The position numbers and the translations under genes were made by a program. From Chitinophaga sp. (GTDB lineage Bacteria > Bacteroidota > Bacteroidia > Chitinophagales > Chitinophagaceae), in assembly GCF_017745275.1 (NCBI RefSeq), contig NZ_JAGHZS010000001.1, forward strand, positions 806,001 to 870,000: a stretch of DNA of 64,000 nucleotides. Reading direction: 5' to 3'. Positions 9,405 through 17,473 of this stretch are shown in pieces; within the stretch, counting starts at the first letter, position 1; each line of letters opens with the position of its first letter. The notes beneath the pieces are model-generated. The model saw only the letters and a list, made by a program, of their open reading frames with translations. It did not search any database and was not told where the DNA came from.

Positions 9405-10390
9405 TTCCTCGGCCTGCGTTGTTCCAGCAGCATAAAATCTGCCAGCACCATAGCCGTTACTGCCTCCAGTACTACGGGTACACGGAGCGCAATACATAAG
9501 TCGTGGCGCCCTTTCACACTGAATGTTTCCACTTCCCCGCTTTTGATATTCAGGGTTTGTTGTTCCTTTGGTGTGCTGGACGTAGGCTTCACTGCAATCC
9601 GGAATACCAGCGGGTTACCGTTGGTGATACCGCCTACCACGCCGCCGGCATGATTAGTAGCTGTTTTACCGGTTTTATCCAGGATGGCATCGTTGTGTTC
9701 CAATCCTTTCATTTTGGCGGCGGCAAAGCCAGCGCCAAATTCAATACCTTTCACCGCGGGGATAGCAAATACTGCATGTGCCAGCGCTGACTCCAGGGAA
9801 TCAAAGAAGGGTTCTCCCAATCCGATAGGCAGGCCGTCTACCACACATTCCACGATACCGCCTACAGAATCTTTCGCCGCAATAGCTGCTTCCAGGCCTT
9901 CTTCCGCATTGGCATAGCCACCCACTTCTGTGATGGTAGCATTTACCTGGATATCGTTCCCTAAAATTTTCTTGGCAATAACACCGGCTGCTACCAGATT
10001 GAGGGTGAGCCTGCCGCTGAAATGCCCGCCACCACGGTAGTCTTCAAAGCCTCCGAATTTTTCGGTGGCTACAAAGTCGGCATGACCCGGACGCGGGAAC
10101 TCTCGTAATTTATCATAATCGGCGCTACGGGTATTGTTATTTTCAAACAAGATAGTCACGGGTGCGCCGGTTGTATGATCATTAAACACACCGGATTTAA
10201 TGAACGGTAAATCTTCTTCTTTTCGGGGAGTAGTGCCCCTGGAGCCGCCTTTACGGCGTTCCAGGTCTGCCAGGAAATCTTCCTGCTTTAAAGGCAGGCC
10301 GGCAGGAATGCCATCTATATTTACGCCAACACTGGCGCCATGTGATTCTCCAAAAACGTTGACCCTGAATAATCTGCCAAAACTGTTCAC
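9392..10390 (-). CDS. aroC: chorismate synthase
   Basis: Chorismate synthase converts EPSP to chorismate using reduced FMN, the last common step of aromatic biosynthesis. At 332 residues it is slightly shorter than usual. Family signatures are clear: SFGRLFRVNVFGESHG at the N terminus, then RRKGGSRGTTPRKEED and RPGHADFVATEKFGGFEDYRGGG. The start is GTG at 10390, which matches the conserved N terminus; no in-frame ATG fits better. It is the last gene of the aromatic operon, separated from aroA by a perfect 40-bp palindrome. The terminal LKA comes from another palindrome, so the natural C terminus may have been replaced. Confidence 0.96.
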   Translation of the reverse strand: MNSFGRLFRVNVFGESHGASVGVNIDGIPAGLPLKQEDFLADLERRKGGSRGTTPRKEEDLPFIKSGVFNDHTTGAPVTILFENNNTRSADYDKLREFPRPGHADFVATEKFGGFEDYRGGGHFSGRLTLNLVAAGVIAKKILGNDIQVNATITEVGGYANAEEGLEAAIAAKDSVGGIVECVVDGLPIGLGEPFFDSLESALAHAVFAIPAVKGIEFGAGFAAAKMKGLEHNDAILDKTGKTATNHAGGVVGGITNGNPLVFRIAVKPTSSTPKEQQTLNIKSGEVETFSVKGRHDLCIALRVPVVLEAVTAMVLADFMLLEQRRPRKLKA

Positions 10391-10417
10391 ACGCTGATAA
10401 TTTAAAGTGAAAAAACA

Positions 10418-10520
10418 GCTGTTAGCTTTTAGCAGTCAGCTTTTAGCAAATGCAGCGGAGATTAACATATTATATAGTCTCGCTGCATTTGCTAAAAGCT
10501 GACTGCTAAAAGCTAACAGC
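10418..10520. repeat. palindromic gene-end element (TTTTAGC family), copy 3, inside the aro operon
   Basis: Two perfectly complementary 40-base arms (10418-10457 and 10481-10520) flank a 23-base AT-rich loop. Each arm holds AGCTGTTAGCTTTTAGC units and the core AAATGCAGCG. It fills nearly the whole aroA-aroC gap. The core is shared with the copy at 12888 except for a paired C/G to T/A change. Confidence 0.9.
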
Positions 10521-10527
10521 CAGCACG

Positions 10528-11790
10528 CTATACGCTTACCGCAACTTTGCCACCTAACAAGGCCAGGTGATCATAAAATTCCGGGTAAGATTTATTGATG
10601 GCTTCTGCATTGTCGATGGTAACAGGACCATCGGCGGTGAGCGCAGCCACTGCGCAGGCCATCGCGATGCGGTGATCATTATGCGAATGCACGTGGGCGC
10701 CTTTAATACCGGTGCCACCGTGTACCAGCATGAGATCGCCCTGCAGGTCTATTTTAATACCCATCTTACCAAATTCCTCCTGTAAAGTTAATCCGCGGTC
10801 ACTTTCTTTATGTGCCAGGCGGCTCACTCCTTTTATTTTCGTAGTGCCGTGGCAGTTAGCAGCCAGTGCTACCAGCGGAGGAAACAGGTCAGGGCAATCT
10901 GTTGCATCTATTTCAAATGGTTGGAGTCCGCCTTTTTCTATGTTTACGGTGAATACTCCGGACATCAGGTGGGCACCTGCTTTTTCCAGCGCTTCCAGTA
11001 TCGCCTTGTCTGACTGTGCAGAGGCGACATTCAGGTGCTGTACTTCCGCTTTACCCGCTACTGCTGCTGCTACCAGCAGGAATGCGGCGCCGCTCCAGTC
11101 ACCTTCTACCGTATAATCTACGGCTTTATACGCCTGTTTGCTGCCGAAATGGAATGTTTCGAAATTCTTTTCTGTTACCTGTACACCAAAATGTGCCATC
11201 AGTTGCAGGGTTAACGCAATGTATGGTTTGCTCTTCAGGTCTGTTACTGTGATCGTCGCATTTTCAGCGGTAGCGCCATATGCCATCAGCAAACCAGTGA
11301 GGAACTGGGAGCTTAATGATCCATCGATCGTAATATCTTTAGGTTGTAGCGGGCCCTGGATATGCAGCGGCAGCTTACCACCCTGTGTAGTGCATTTCAC
11401 CTCCAATTGTGGCAATACCTGCTCGAAGAAGTCCATTGGGCGGGTAGTTAAGCTACCATGTCCTTCAATGGTAATAGGCAGGGAAGACAATGCTGCGATA
11501 GGTGTAAACATACGGATACCGAGGCCTGATTCGCCGCAGTTAATTTCATCATAAAACGGGGCTACGCCATTGCTGGTGATTTCAAAATAATCGTATTCCC
11601 GTTTGATCTTAGCACCCAGATTTTCGGCTACTTCCAGTGCTGCCAGGCAGTCATTGCTGAGGCCAGGATTACGGATGATCGTCGTTCCCTTTGCCAGCAA
11701 AGCTGCTGCTACAGCGCGTTGCATAGCGCTTTTGGAAGGATTGGCCGTAACGGTACCGGCAATGGTAGCTGGTGATACAGTAACTTGCAT
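10528..11790 (-). CDS. aroA: 3-phosphoshikimate 1-carboxyvinyltransferase (EPSP synthase)
   Basis: EPSP synthase joins phosphoenolpyruvate to shikimate-3-phosphate. At 420 residues it has normal length. The N-terminal PSKSAMQRAVAAALLAKG corresponds to the PEP and shikimate-binding region, GLGIRMFTPIAALSSLPITIEG to the second conserved block, and LAHKESDRGLTLQEE and HNDHRIAMACAVAAL to the C-terminal active-site motifs. The glyphosate-loop position reads GESGLGIRM rather than the common GNAGTAMR type, which suggests a divergent class; sensitivity cannot be read from sequence alone. It follows aroB by 39 bases in the operon. Confidence 0.95.
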   Translation of the reverse strand: MQVTVSPATIAGTVTANPSKSAMQRAVAAALLAKGTTIIRNPGLSNDCLAALEVAENLGAKIKREYDYFEITSNGVAPFYDEINCGESGLGIRMFTPIAALSSLPITIEGHGSLTTRPMDFFEQVLPQLEVKCTTQGGKLPLHIQGPLQPKDITIDGSLSSQFLTGLLMAYGATAENATITVTDLKSKPYIALTLQLMAHFGVQVTEKNFETFHFGSKQAYKAVDYTVEGDWSGAAFLLVAAAVAGKAEVQHLNVASAQSDKAILEALEKAGAHLMSGVFTVNIEKGGLQPFEIDATDCPDLFPPLVALAANCHGTTKIKGVSRLAHKESDRGLTLQEEFGKMGIKIDLQGDLMLVHGGTGIKGAHVHSHNDHRIAMACAVAALTADGPVTIDNAEAINKSYPEFYDHLALLGGKVAVSV

Positions 11791-11829
11791 ATATATTTTC
11801 GTCCGCCTTTAATTTGATTAGAAAAAATT

Positions 11830-12855
11830 TTACAACTCCTGCAGTAACAATTTCAGTTCTGCAATGGGTACCGGCATGGTGGTAGCTTTACCTATTTCCT
11901 CCAGCAGCACAAAATGGATCACATCTTTCTCGCGTTTTTTATCCAGTTTAAAGATATCAAACACGGCCTCTTTATCTGATGTAAAAGCGACTGGCAGTTG
12001 GTAGTCGTTAATCAGTTTTATCAATCGCACGGTGGCGGAAGTAGGCAGGTTCATCAGCTTTTCCGAAAAACGGGTAGCTGCTACCATACCAATTGCTACA
12101 GCTTTACCGTGTGCAATGTGTTCCAGCTTTTCTACCGCATGGCCAAGGGTATGACCGAAATTCAGCCAGCGACGGGGGCCCGTTTCCAGCTCATCTTCCA
12201 ATACTACCTTTGTTTTTGCGGCCACTGATTTTTCCACCAGGTATTCTAATACTGCCACATCACGGGCCAATGCTTTCTCTTTGTTTTGCTCCAGGAAATC
12301 AAATAATTCCGCATCCATGATGCAGGCATATTTAATGATTTCCGCAAAGCCGTTATGCCATTCTTCTGCCGGCATGGTGAGTGGTAAGGTATAGTCGAAC
12401 AGGATAAACTGCGGCTGGCGGATAATACCCAGCAGGTTTTTATGTTTACCATGACTTACCCCATTCTTGCCGCCAATAGAGGCATCTACCTGTGCCAGCA
12501 AAGTAGTGGGTACAAATCCAAAAGGAATCCCCCGCATATAAATGCTGGCGGCAAACCCGGCTACATCCGTCATCATACCACCACCGATGCCTACCAGCAT
12601 GGTTTTGCGGTCGGCTTCGTAAGCAATGAGGCCATCAATGATTTTTTCAACGGTGGCCATATTCTTTACTTCTTCGCCGGCGGGGATTACAATTTTTTTC
12701 CAATTGTGCAAATGATGACCATGATGTCGTTCCACATTTTCATCTATTACCAATACGGCCCTGTTACGGTCTACATGATTGCCCAGCTGCAGCAGGCTTT
12801 CTCCCAAAAAATAGGTAGTTTCCTGTTGTGCAAACTGGTGGAGTTGTTTGAGCAT
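11830..12855 (-). CDS. aroB: 3-dehydroquinate synthase
   Basis: Dehydroquinate synthase cyclises DAHP to 3-dehydroquinate using NAD and a metal. The 341-residue protein shows PAGEEVKNMATVEKI and GIGGGMMTDVAGFAASIYMRGIPFGFVPTTLLAQVDASIGGKNGVSHGKHKNLLG. The metal ligands lie in NGFAEIIKY and in LNFGHTLGHAVE. Length and start fit the family. It is preceded by a palindromic element that separates it from the DAHP synthase gene. Confidence 0.96.
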   Translation of the reverse strand: MLKQLHQFAQQETTYFLGESLLQLGNHVDRNRAVLVIDENVERHHGHHLHNWKKIVIPAGEEVKNMATVEKIIDGLIAYEADRKTMLVGIGGGMMTDVAGFAASIYMRGIPFGFVPTTLLAQVDASIGGKNGVSHGKHKNLLGIIRQPQFILFDYTLPLTMPAEEWHNGFAEIIKYACIMDAELFDFLEQNKEKALARDVAVLEYLVEKSVAAKTKVVLEDELETGPRRWLNFGHTLGHAVEKLEHIAHGKAVAIGMVAATRFSEKLMNLPTSATVRLIKLINDYQLPVAFTSDKEAVFDIFKLDKKREKDVIHFVLLEEIGKATTMPVPIAELKLLLQEL

Positions 12856-12856
12856 T

Positions 12857-12991
12857 TAGCTGTTAGCTTTTAGAAAGATATGTAAATAGCTATTAGCTGT
12901 TAGCTTTTAGCTTTTAGTAAATGCAGCGAAGATGATTATATGTTGGTCTTCGCTGCATTTACTAAAAGCTAAAAGCTAATAGCTAACAGCT
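12857..12991. repeat. palindromic gene-end element (TTTTAGC family), copy 4, inside the aro operon
   Basis: The arms at 12888-12931 and 12948-12991 are 44 bases long and pair with two mismatches. The core TAAATGCAGCGAAG matches the core of copy 3, with a compensated base-pair difference. An extra half-unit (TTAGCTGTTAGCTTTTAG) lies at 12856-12873, directly after the aroB start. The element occupies the gap between the DAHP synthase and aroB genes. Confidence 0.88.
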
Positions 12992-12997
12992 GTCTCG

Positions 12998-14101
12998 CTA
13001 TTTCTCTTCGTTCATCACTTTGTTCTGGCGGTTGATGGATTCCAGGTGAACTGCATCGAAATATTTCAGGATGAATTCTTTCGTCAGGCCCAGTTTCTCA
13101 CCTTTTGCGATGTTGCGCTCCAGGATTTCGTTCCAGCGGTTTGTTTGCAGGATGGTGATGTTGTTTTCTTTCTTGTAGGTACCGATTTTTTCAGCAATTT
13201 TCATACGGTTGCCGAGCAACAGCATGATTTCATCATCTACCTGGTTGATTTGCGCACGCAGTTTTTCCAGGGCAGAGTTGAAGTCTTTTTTATCGGTATG
13301 TTCTCTTCTCCAAACGATACCATCCAGCAGTTCTGCCAATTTTTCCGGTGTCACCTGTTGTTTGGCATCGCTCCATGCGTTGTCCGGATCTACGTGTGTT
13401 TCCAGCATCAGACCATCGTAATCGAGGTCAATGGCTTCCTGTGAAACTTCCTGTAAGATATCGCGACGGCCGGAGATGTGTGATGGATCGCAGATCATTG
13501 GCAGTTCAGGCATACGGCGTTTCAGCTCAATAGCCAGGTGCCACATCGGCGCGTTGCGGTATTGGGTGTTACCATAGCTGGAGAATCCACGATGGATTAA
13601 ACCTACTTTGGTGATACCTGCTTTCTGAATTCTTTCTACAGCGCCGAGCCACAGTTCGAGGTCCGGATTGATAGGATTCTTAATTAAAACGGTAGTATCA
13701 ACACCTTTCAGGGCGTCGGCTACTTCCTGTACGGAGAAAGGGTTTACCGTGGTACGTGCACCTACCCACAGGATATCTACACCAAAATGCAATGCATCTT
13801 CTACCTGTTTAGCAGTAGCTACTTCCACTGCCAGTGGTAAGCCGGTGATTTCGCGGGCTTTCTGCAACCATGCAAGGCCTTTGGTACCGATACCTTCAAA
13901 GGAACCGGGACGGGTACGTGGCTTCCAGATACCAGCGCGTAACACGTCTACTTTACCAGTTTTTTGCAGGGCCAATGCGGTGGCTAATACCTGCTCTTCG
14001 GTTTCTGCACTGCAGGGTCCGGAAATGATCAACGGCTTTTTATCGGAAGACGGATCGGAGAATTTGGTTTTAGATAAAATCTGTTCCATTGTCTGTACCA
14101 T
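12998..14101 (-). CDS. bifunctional 3-deoxy-7-phosphoheptulonate synthase / chorismate mutase
   Basis: The 367-residue protein joins a type I-beta DAHP synthase (about residues 1-265) to a chorismate mutase of the AroQ class (about 272-360). DAHP synthase motifs are ISGPCSAETEEQ, RAGIWKPRTRPGSFEG, GARTTVNPF, LIKNP and CDPSHISGRRD. The mutase begins FNSALEKLRAQINQVDDEIMLLLGNRMKIAEKIGTYKKENN. Such fusions are known in Bacteroidota, where prephenate binding at the mutase domain feeds back on DAHP synthase. It therefore makes the first pathway intermediate and also turns chorismate toward Phe and Tyr. The start may be Met1 or Met5. Confidence 0.95.
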   Translation of the reverse strand: MVQTMEQILSKTKFSDPSSDKKPLIISGPCSAETEEQVLATALALQKTGKVDVLRAGIWKPRTRPGSFEGIGTKGLAWLQKAREITGLPLAVEVATAKQVEDALHFGVDILWVGARTTVNPFSVQEVADALKGVDTTVLIKNPINPDLELWLGAVERIQKAGITKVGLIHRGFSSYGNTQYRNAPMWHLAIELKRRMPELPMICDPSHISGRRDILQEVSQEAIDLDYDGLMLETHVDPDNAWSDAKQQVTPEKLAELLDGIVWRREHTDKKDFNSALEKLRAQINQVDDEIMLLLGNRMKIAEKIGTYKKENNITILQTNRWNEILERNIAKGEKLGLTKEFILKYFDAVHLESINRQNKVMNEEK

Positions 14102-14135
14102 AGTATTGAAGTTAAGTAGATTATCAGAATTAAAG

Positions 14136-14978
14136 TTATTTCAGGATCTTCCTGATTTTATTGGATTTTTGAATCAGTTTATAAAAAGTATCGTAGTCTT
14201 CTGTTTCGAGTAATGACTTCATTTGCTGTAGCTGGCTGATATGTTCATCCAGTACATCCAGCACGTTGTTACGGTTATGCTTGAAGATCGGCACCCACAT
14301 ATCAGGCGAGCTTTTCGCCAGGCGCACGGTAGATTCGAAACCACCGCTGGCCAGTTCAAAGATGCGGCCTGACTCTTTCTCTTTTTTCAACACTGTTAAT
14401 GCCAGTGCAAAAGAGGTGATGTGAGAGATATGCGATACATAAGCTGTGTGCAGGTCGTGCTCTTCTGCATTCATATATACGGTGCGCATCTGCAGTTGGT
14501 CTACCATATTTTCCACTACTTCCAGGGCATCTTCATCGCTGTTTTTCACATCGCATAATACCATGGTTTTGTTGACGAACAGGTTGCGTATCGCTGCATC
14601 GGGGCCGGAATACTCGGTGCCGGCCATCGGGTGGGCAGCCACGAAGCGGCCTCTGTTTGGATGACCGGCAACGAGTTGCAGTATTTTTTCTTTGGTAGAA
14701 CCTACGTCCATAATTACCTGGCCAGGGCGCGCCTGATCCATGATACCGGGCAATGCCTGTAATACGCCATCCACGGGAATGGCCAGTATTACCAGGTCGG
14801 AGCGCTGCATGGCTGCTTCCAGGGTAGCGCCTTCATCGATGATATGAAGGTCCAGTGCACGTTGCAGGTGCTCCTGGTTGTTGTCTACCCCGATCACCCG
14901 TTCCGCCACGCCTTTTTCTTTCAGCGTAATGGCGAGTGAGCCTCCTATTAAACCCGTACCTATTATTGTTACGATCAT
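14136..14978 (-). CDS. tyrA: prephenate dehydrogenase
   Basis: The enzyme oxidatively decarboxylates prephenate to 4-hydroxyphenylpyruvate, the Tyr branch. The N-terminal Rossmann motif is VTIIGTGLIGGSLAITLKEKGV, and substrate-site motifs include DVGSTKEKI, HPMAGTEYSGPDAA and TAYVSHISHITSFALA. At 280 residues it is a single-function enzyme without an ACT domain, so feedback control may lie elsewhere. Its ATG overlaps the stop of the upstream aminotransferase gene by four bases, which points to translational coupling. Confidence 0.94.
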   Translation of the reverse strand: MIVTIIGTGLIGGSLAITLKEKGVAERVIGVDNNQEHLQRALDLHIIDEGATLEAAMQRSDLVILAIPVDGVLQALPGIMDQARPGQVIMDVGSTKEKILQLVAGHPNRGRFVAAHPMAGTEYSGPDAAIRNLFVNKTMVLCDVKNSDEDALEVVENMVDQLQMRTVYMNAEEHDLHTAYVSHISHITSFALALTVLKKEKESGRIFELASGGFESTVRLAKSSPDMWVPIFKHNRNNVLDVLDEHISQLQQMKSLLETEDYDTFYKLIQKSNKIRKILK

Positions 14979-16138
14979 TGTATGCTTGTTTTGATGCGTG
15001 CTATCGCTTCTTCAAATACTTTTTCTTCCTGGCAGAGACTTACCCTGATATATCCGTTTCCATTGCTGCCGAATATGCCGCCGGGAGTAATGAATACACG
15101 GGCTTTTTGCAGGATCTCATCTGTTAACGTATAGCCGTTATCGATAGTAGCCGGAATTTTTGCCCATACGAACATTCCTACCTGGTTTTTATCGTAGGTG
15201 CAGTGCAACAGGTCCAGCAACTGGAATACTTTTTCACGGCGGCCGCGATAAATTTTATTCAGGTTGTCGTACCAGTCTTTCCCCAGTTGCAACGCCTTTA
15301 CAGCGGCCATTTGCATAGGTTGGAACATACCGGAATCCATATTGGATTTGAAACGCAATACTTCACTGATCCATTCGGCTTTACCAACCAGCATGCCTAT
15401 ACGCCAGCCTGCCATGTTAGATGATTTGCTGAGGGAGTTTAATTCCAGCACCACGTCTTTGGCACCTTCAAACTGCAACAGGCTTTCCGGTTGCTCATTT
15501 AAAATGAAGCTATACGGATTGTCGTGGCAGATGAGGATATCATGTTGTTTTGCGAAAGCAATCAGCTTTGCAGCAAATTCCTTATTCACTTTAGCGCCGG
15601 TAGGCATATGCGGGTAGTTTACCCACATCAGTTTTACGCGGCTCAGGTCTCTTTTCGCCAGGGCGTCCAGATCAGGTAACCAACCATTTGCTTCAATCAG
15701 GTCGTAATCCACTACGGTAGCGCCACTGAGGTTTACCGCGGAGCGATAAGTAGGATAGCCCGGGTTGGGGATGAGCGCTTCATCGCCTTCCTGCAGGTAG
15801 GTCATGCAGATGTGCATAATTCCTTCTTTGGAACCTATCAGTGGCAATACTTCTGTATCCGGGTTCAGGGTTACGTTGTAGTAGCGCTGATACCATTCTG
15901 CCATTGCCTTACGCAGGGCGGGAATCCCTTTATAGCCCTGGTAGTTGTGGGTATTGGGCAACACAGCATTTTCGTTTAATGCAGCCACCACAGAAGGATG
16001 CGGAGGTAAATCGGGGCTACCGATACCGAGGTTAATGACCCGGGTACCTGTTTGATTCATTTCCTCTATTTCCCTGAGTTTTTTGGAGAAGTAGTATTCT
16101 TCTGTGCCTTGTAATCTTTTAGCAACCTGTATCTGCAT
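14975..16138 (-). CDS. pyridoxal phosphate-dependent aminotransferase (class I/II)
   Basis: This 387-residue fold-type I aminotransferase has the PLP lysine in LNSLSKSSNMAGWRIGML, the GIGSPDLPP N-terminal motif and PNPGYPTYRSAV. Placed between pheA and tyrA, it most likely transaminates phenylpyruvate and 4-hydroxyphenylpyruvate to Phe and Tyr. Similarity to aspartate and LL-diaminopimelate aminotransferases means other substrates cannot be excluded. It starts eight bases after pheA and overlaps tyrA. Confidence 0.9.
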   Translation of the reverse strand: MQIQVAKRLQGTEEYYFSKKLREIEEMNQTGTRVINLGIGSPDLPPHPSVVAALNENAVLPNTHNYQGYKGIPALRKAMAEWYQRYYNVTLNPDTEVLPLIGSKEGIMHICMTYLQEGDEALIPNPGYPTYRSAVNLSGATVVDYDLIEANGWLPDLDALAKRDLSRVKLMWVNYPHMPTGAKVNKEFAAKLIAFAKQHDILICHDNPYSFILNEQPESLLQFEGAKDVVLELNSLSKSSNMAGWRIGMLVGKAEWISEVLRFKSNMDSGMFQPMQMAAVKALQLGKDWYDNLNKIYRGRREKVFQLLDLLHCTYDKNQVGMFVWAKIPATIDNGYTLTDEILQKARVFITPGGIFGSNGNGYIRVSLCQEEKVFEEAIARIKTSIQ

Positions 16139-16146
16139 AAAACTGA

Positions 16147-16971
16147 TTAATGTGTTTTTCCTTTTTTATAAATACCCAAAACTTTCAGGTGTTCGGTCAA
16201 TGGCGCTATTTTGTCGAGTGCTTTTTCGAAGTGAGCGGCATTATCGAATTCCATATCTGCGTGGAAGTAATAGTTCCATTCTTTTGCCGGGATAGGAAAG
16301 GATTGCAGTTTAGAGAGATTAATACCTGCTACTGCTATCTGTGTCAGCACTTTGGCCAGGCTTCCTCTGTCGTGGCTGGTTTGGAAATATACTGAAGCTT
16401 TGTTGGCATCTTCCGCAGTAGCTACCGGGGTACGGGATACGGCGAGGAAGCGGGTATAATTATTTTTATTGGTATGAATATTTGGCGCGATGATATCCAA
16501 TTCGAAGATTTCGGCGGCCAGTTTACCGGCAATAGCGGCGGTACTTTTCAGTTTCTTTTGTCTTACGTGCCGGGCGCTGAGGGCGGTATCTTCCGTTTCT
16601 ACCAGCTTGATATGCGGGTATTTTTCCAGGAAGTCCATGCACTGTAATAACGCCATGGGATGGGAATGCACCTCGCGGAGGTCTTCCATCGTTTGGCCGG
16701 GTAATACCATCAGGTGTTGATTGATCTGGAGGTAGATTTCACCGATGATGTGCAGGCCGGAATTCTTGATGAGGGTATAGTTAGGTAAGATGCTGCCGGC
16801 GATAGAATTTTCGATGGCCATGATACCTGCATCCACATCGGGTTGCTGTTTTGCTTTTTTAACCAGTTCTGCAAAGGAGCCACAGCACTCTATTTCGATT
16901 TTTTTACCGAAATATTCCTGGGCCGCAACCTGGTGAAAACATCCTTCAAACCCCTGTATGGCAATTTTCAT
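16147..16971 (-). CDS. pheA: prephenate dehydratase
   Basis: This monofunctional prephenate dehydratase of 274 residues converts prephenate to phenylpyruvate, the Phe branch. It starts IAIQGFEGCFHQVAAQEYF and carries IMAIENSIAGSILPNYTLI and NYTRFLAV, the last with the conserved Thr-Arg-Phe. The C-terminal ACT domain (SHDRGSLAKVLTQIAVAGINLSKLQSFPI) is the known Phe-binding allosteric module. It is the first structural gene of the operon and directly follows two tandem attenuators. Confidence 0.95.
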   Translation of the reverse strand: MKIAIQGFEGCFHQVAAQEYFGKKIEIECCGSFAELVKKAKQQPDVDAGIMAIENSIAGSILPNYTLIKNSGLHIIGEIYLQINQHLMVLPGQTMEDLREVHSHPMALLQCMDFLEKYPHIKLVETEDTALSARHVRQKKLKSTAAIAGKLAAEIFELDIIAPNIHTNKNNYTRFLAVSRTPVATAEDANKASVYFQTSHDRGSLAKVLTQIAVAGINLSKLQSFPIPAKEWNYYFHADMEFDNAAHFEKALDKIAPLTEHLKVLGIYKKGKTH

Positions 16972-17020
16972 GTGTGTGTGATTGATTTTTATTTATTTAT
17001 AGTTGCTGTAGCAACTAGCT

Positions 17021-17056
17021 ATTAAAAACAGAAAGGGTCCCAGTCCGGGACCCTTT
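17021..17056 (-). terminator. attenuator terminator 2 of the aromatic operon
   Basis: On the minus strand AAAGGGTCCC pairs with GGGACCCTTT around a five-base loop, followed by CTGTTTTTAAT. It lies between the second leader peptide and pheA. Its left half GGGTCCC can instead pair with GGGACTC inside the second leader ORF (17096-17102), giving a seven-base competing antiterminator. Confidence 0.85.
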
Positions 17057-17084
17057 TTGCGTTGTACTTTTTATGGTAAGTATG

Positions 17085-17171
17085 TTATTGCAAACGAGTC
17101 CCCTGCTTCTTCGCATAAAAGAAGTAAGAGAAGTAATAAAAAAAGGAATTGCCTAAAGCTGGCTGTAACAT
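17085..17171 (-). CDS. aromatic operon leader peptide 2 (28 aa, Phe/Tyr-rich)
   Basis: This ORF is too short for the track. It starts ATG and contains the uninterrupted run FFYYFSYFFY, nine aromatic residues in ten, then AKKQG and a TAA stop. It sits between two intrinsic terminators ahead of pheA. A ribosome slowed at these Phe/Tyr codons would leave the following GGGACTC free to block terminator 2. A ribosome finishing the ORF would cover it. This matches classical leader-peptide attenuation sensing charged tRNA-Phe and tRNA-Tyr. Function is inferred from sequence alone, but composition, position and competing pairing agree. Confidence 0.82.
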   Translation of the reverse strand: MLQPALGNSFFYYFSYFFYAKKQGTRLQ

Positions 17172-17194
17172 ATACTTACGGTTTGTTAATGTCA

Positions 17195-17228
17195 TTAAAA
17201 AAGGCCTTCCGGTTTCGGAAGGCCTTTT
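17195..17228 (-). terminator. attenuator terminator 1 of the aromatic operon
   Basis: An 11-bp stem (AAGGCCTTCCG with its complement) and a tight loop are followed by a U-run on the minus strand. The left half GGCCTTCC can alternatively pair with GGAAGGTC (17255-17262), which overlaps the stop codon of leader peptide 1, giving eight pairs with one G-U. Confidence 0.87.
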
Positions 17229-17261
17229 TGTAGTATCTTTTATTTTACACAAACGACCTTC

Positions 17262-17321
17262 CTATTCCTGGTACCAGAAATAATAAAAGCCAAAAAATCC
17301 AAAGTTCGTTTGTGGTATCAT
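17262..17321 (-). CDS. aromatic operon leader peptide 1 (19 aa, Phe/Tyr/Trp-rich)
   Basis: The peptide is MIPQTNFGFFGFYYFWYQE: five Phe, three Tyr and one Trp in nineteen residues. It is too short for the ORF track. It lies about 30 bases downstream of a consensus promoter and is followed by terminator 1, whose antiterminator strand starts in the leader stop codon. Stalling at the aromatic codons would leave that strand free, so low charged tRNA-Phe, -Tyr or -Trp would allow readthrough. Together with leader 2 it forms a two-step gate. Inferred from sequence, with strong internal agreement. Confidence 0.83.
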   Translation of the reverse strand: MIPQTNFGFFGFYYFWYQE

Positions 17322-17352
17322 GTGCTTGGTTGTACTCTTTTTGAGTGTAGAA

Positions 17353-17382
17353 CAAAAATACGGCACGATTTTAATTATCCAA
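17353..17382 (-). promoter_or_regulatory. promoter of the aromatic amino-acid operon
   Basis: On the minus strand TTG is followed by exactly 19 bases and TATTTTTG, a full match to the Bacteroidota -33/-7 promoter. Transcription would begin about 25-30 bases before leader peptide 1. Confidence 0.75.
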
Positions 17383-17473
17383 GGGGTAATATCAAAAAAT
17401 ACACTTTTTTCAACAACAAGCACCATTTATTAAATAACTTTCAATAAAATCGACTTTATGAATCTAACGGACA

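Noticed and set aside
10418-10520. Long palindromes as ordinary intrinsic terminators
   Set aside because: Arms are far longer than usual, no U-tract follows, and two lie inside an operon that has separate standard terminators elsewhere.
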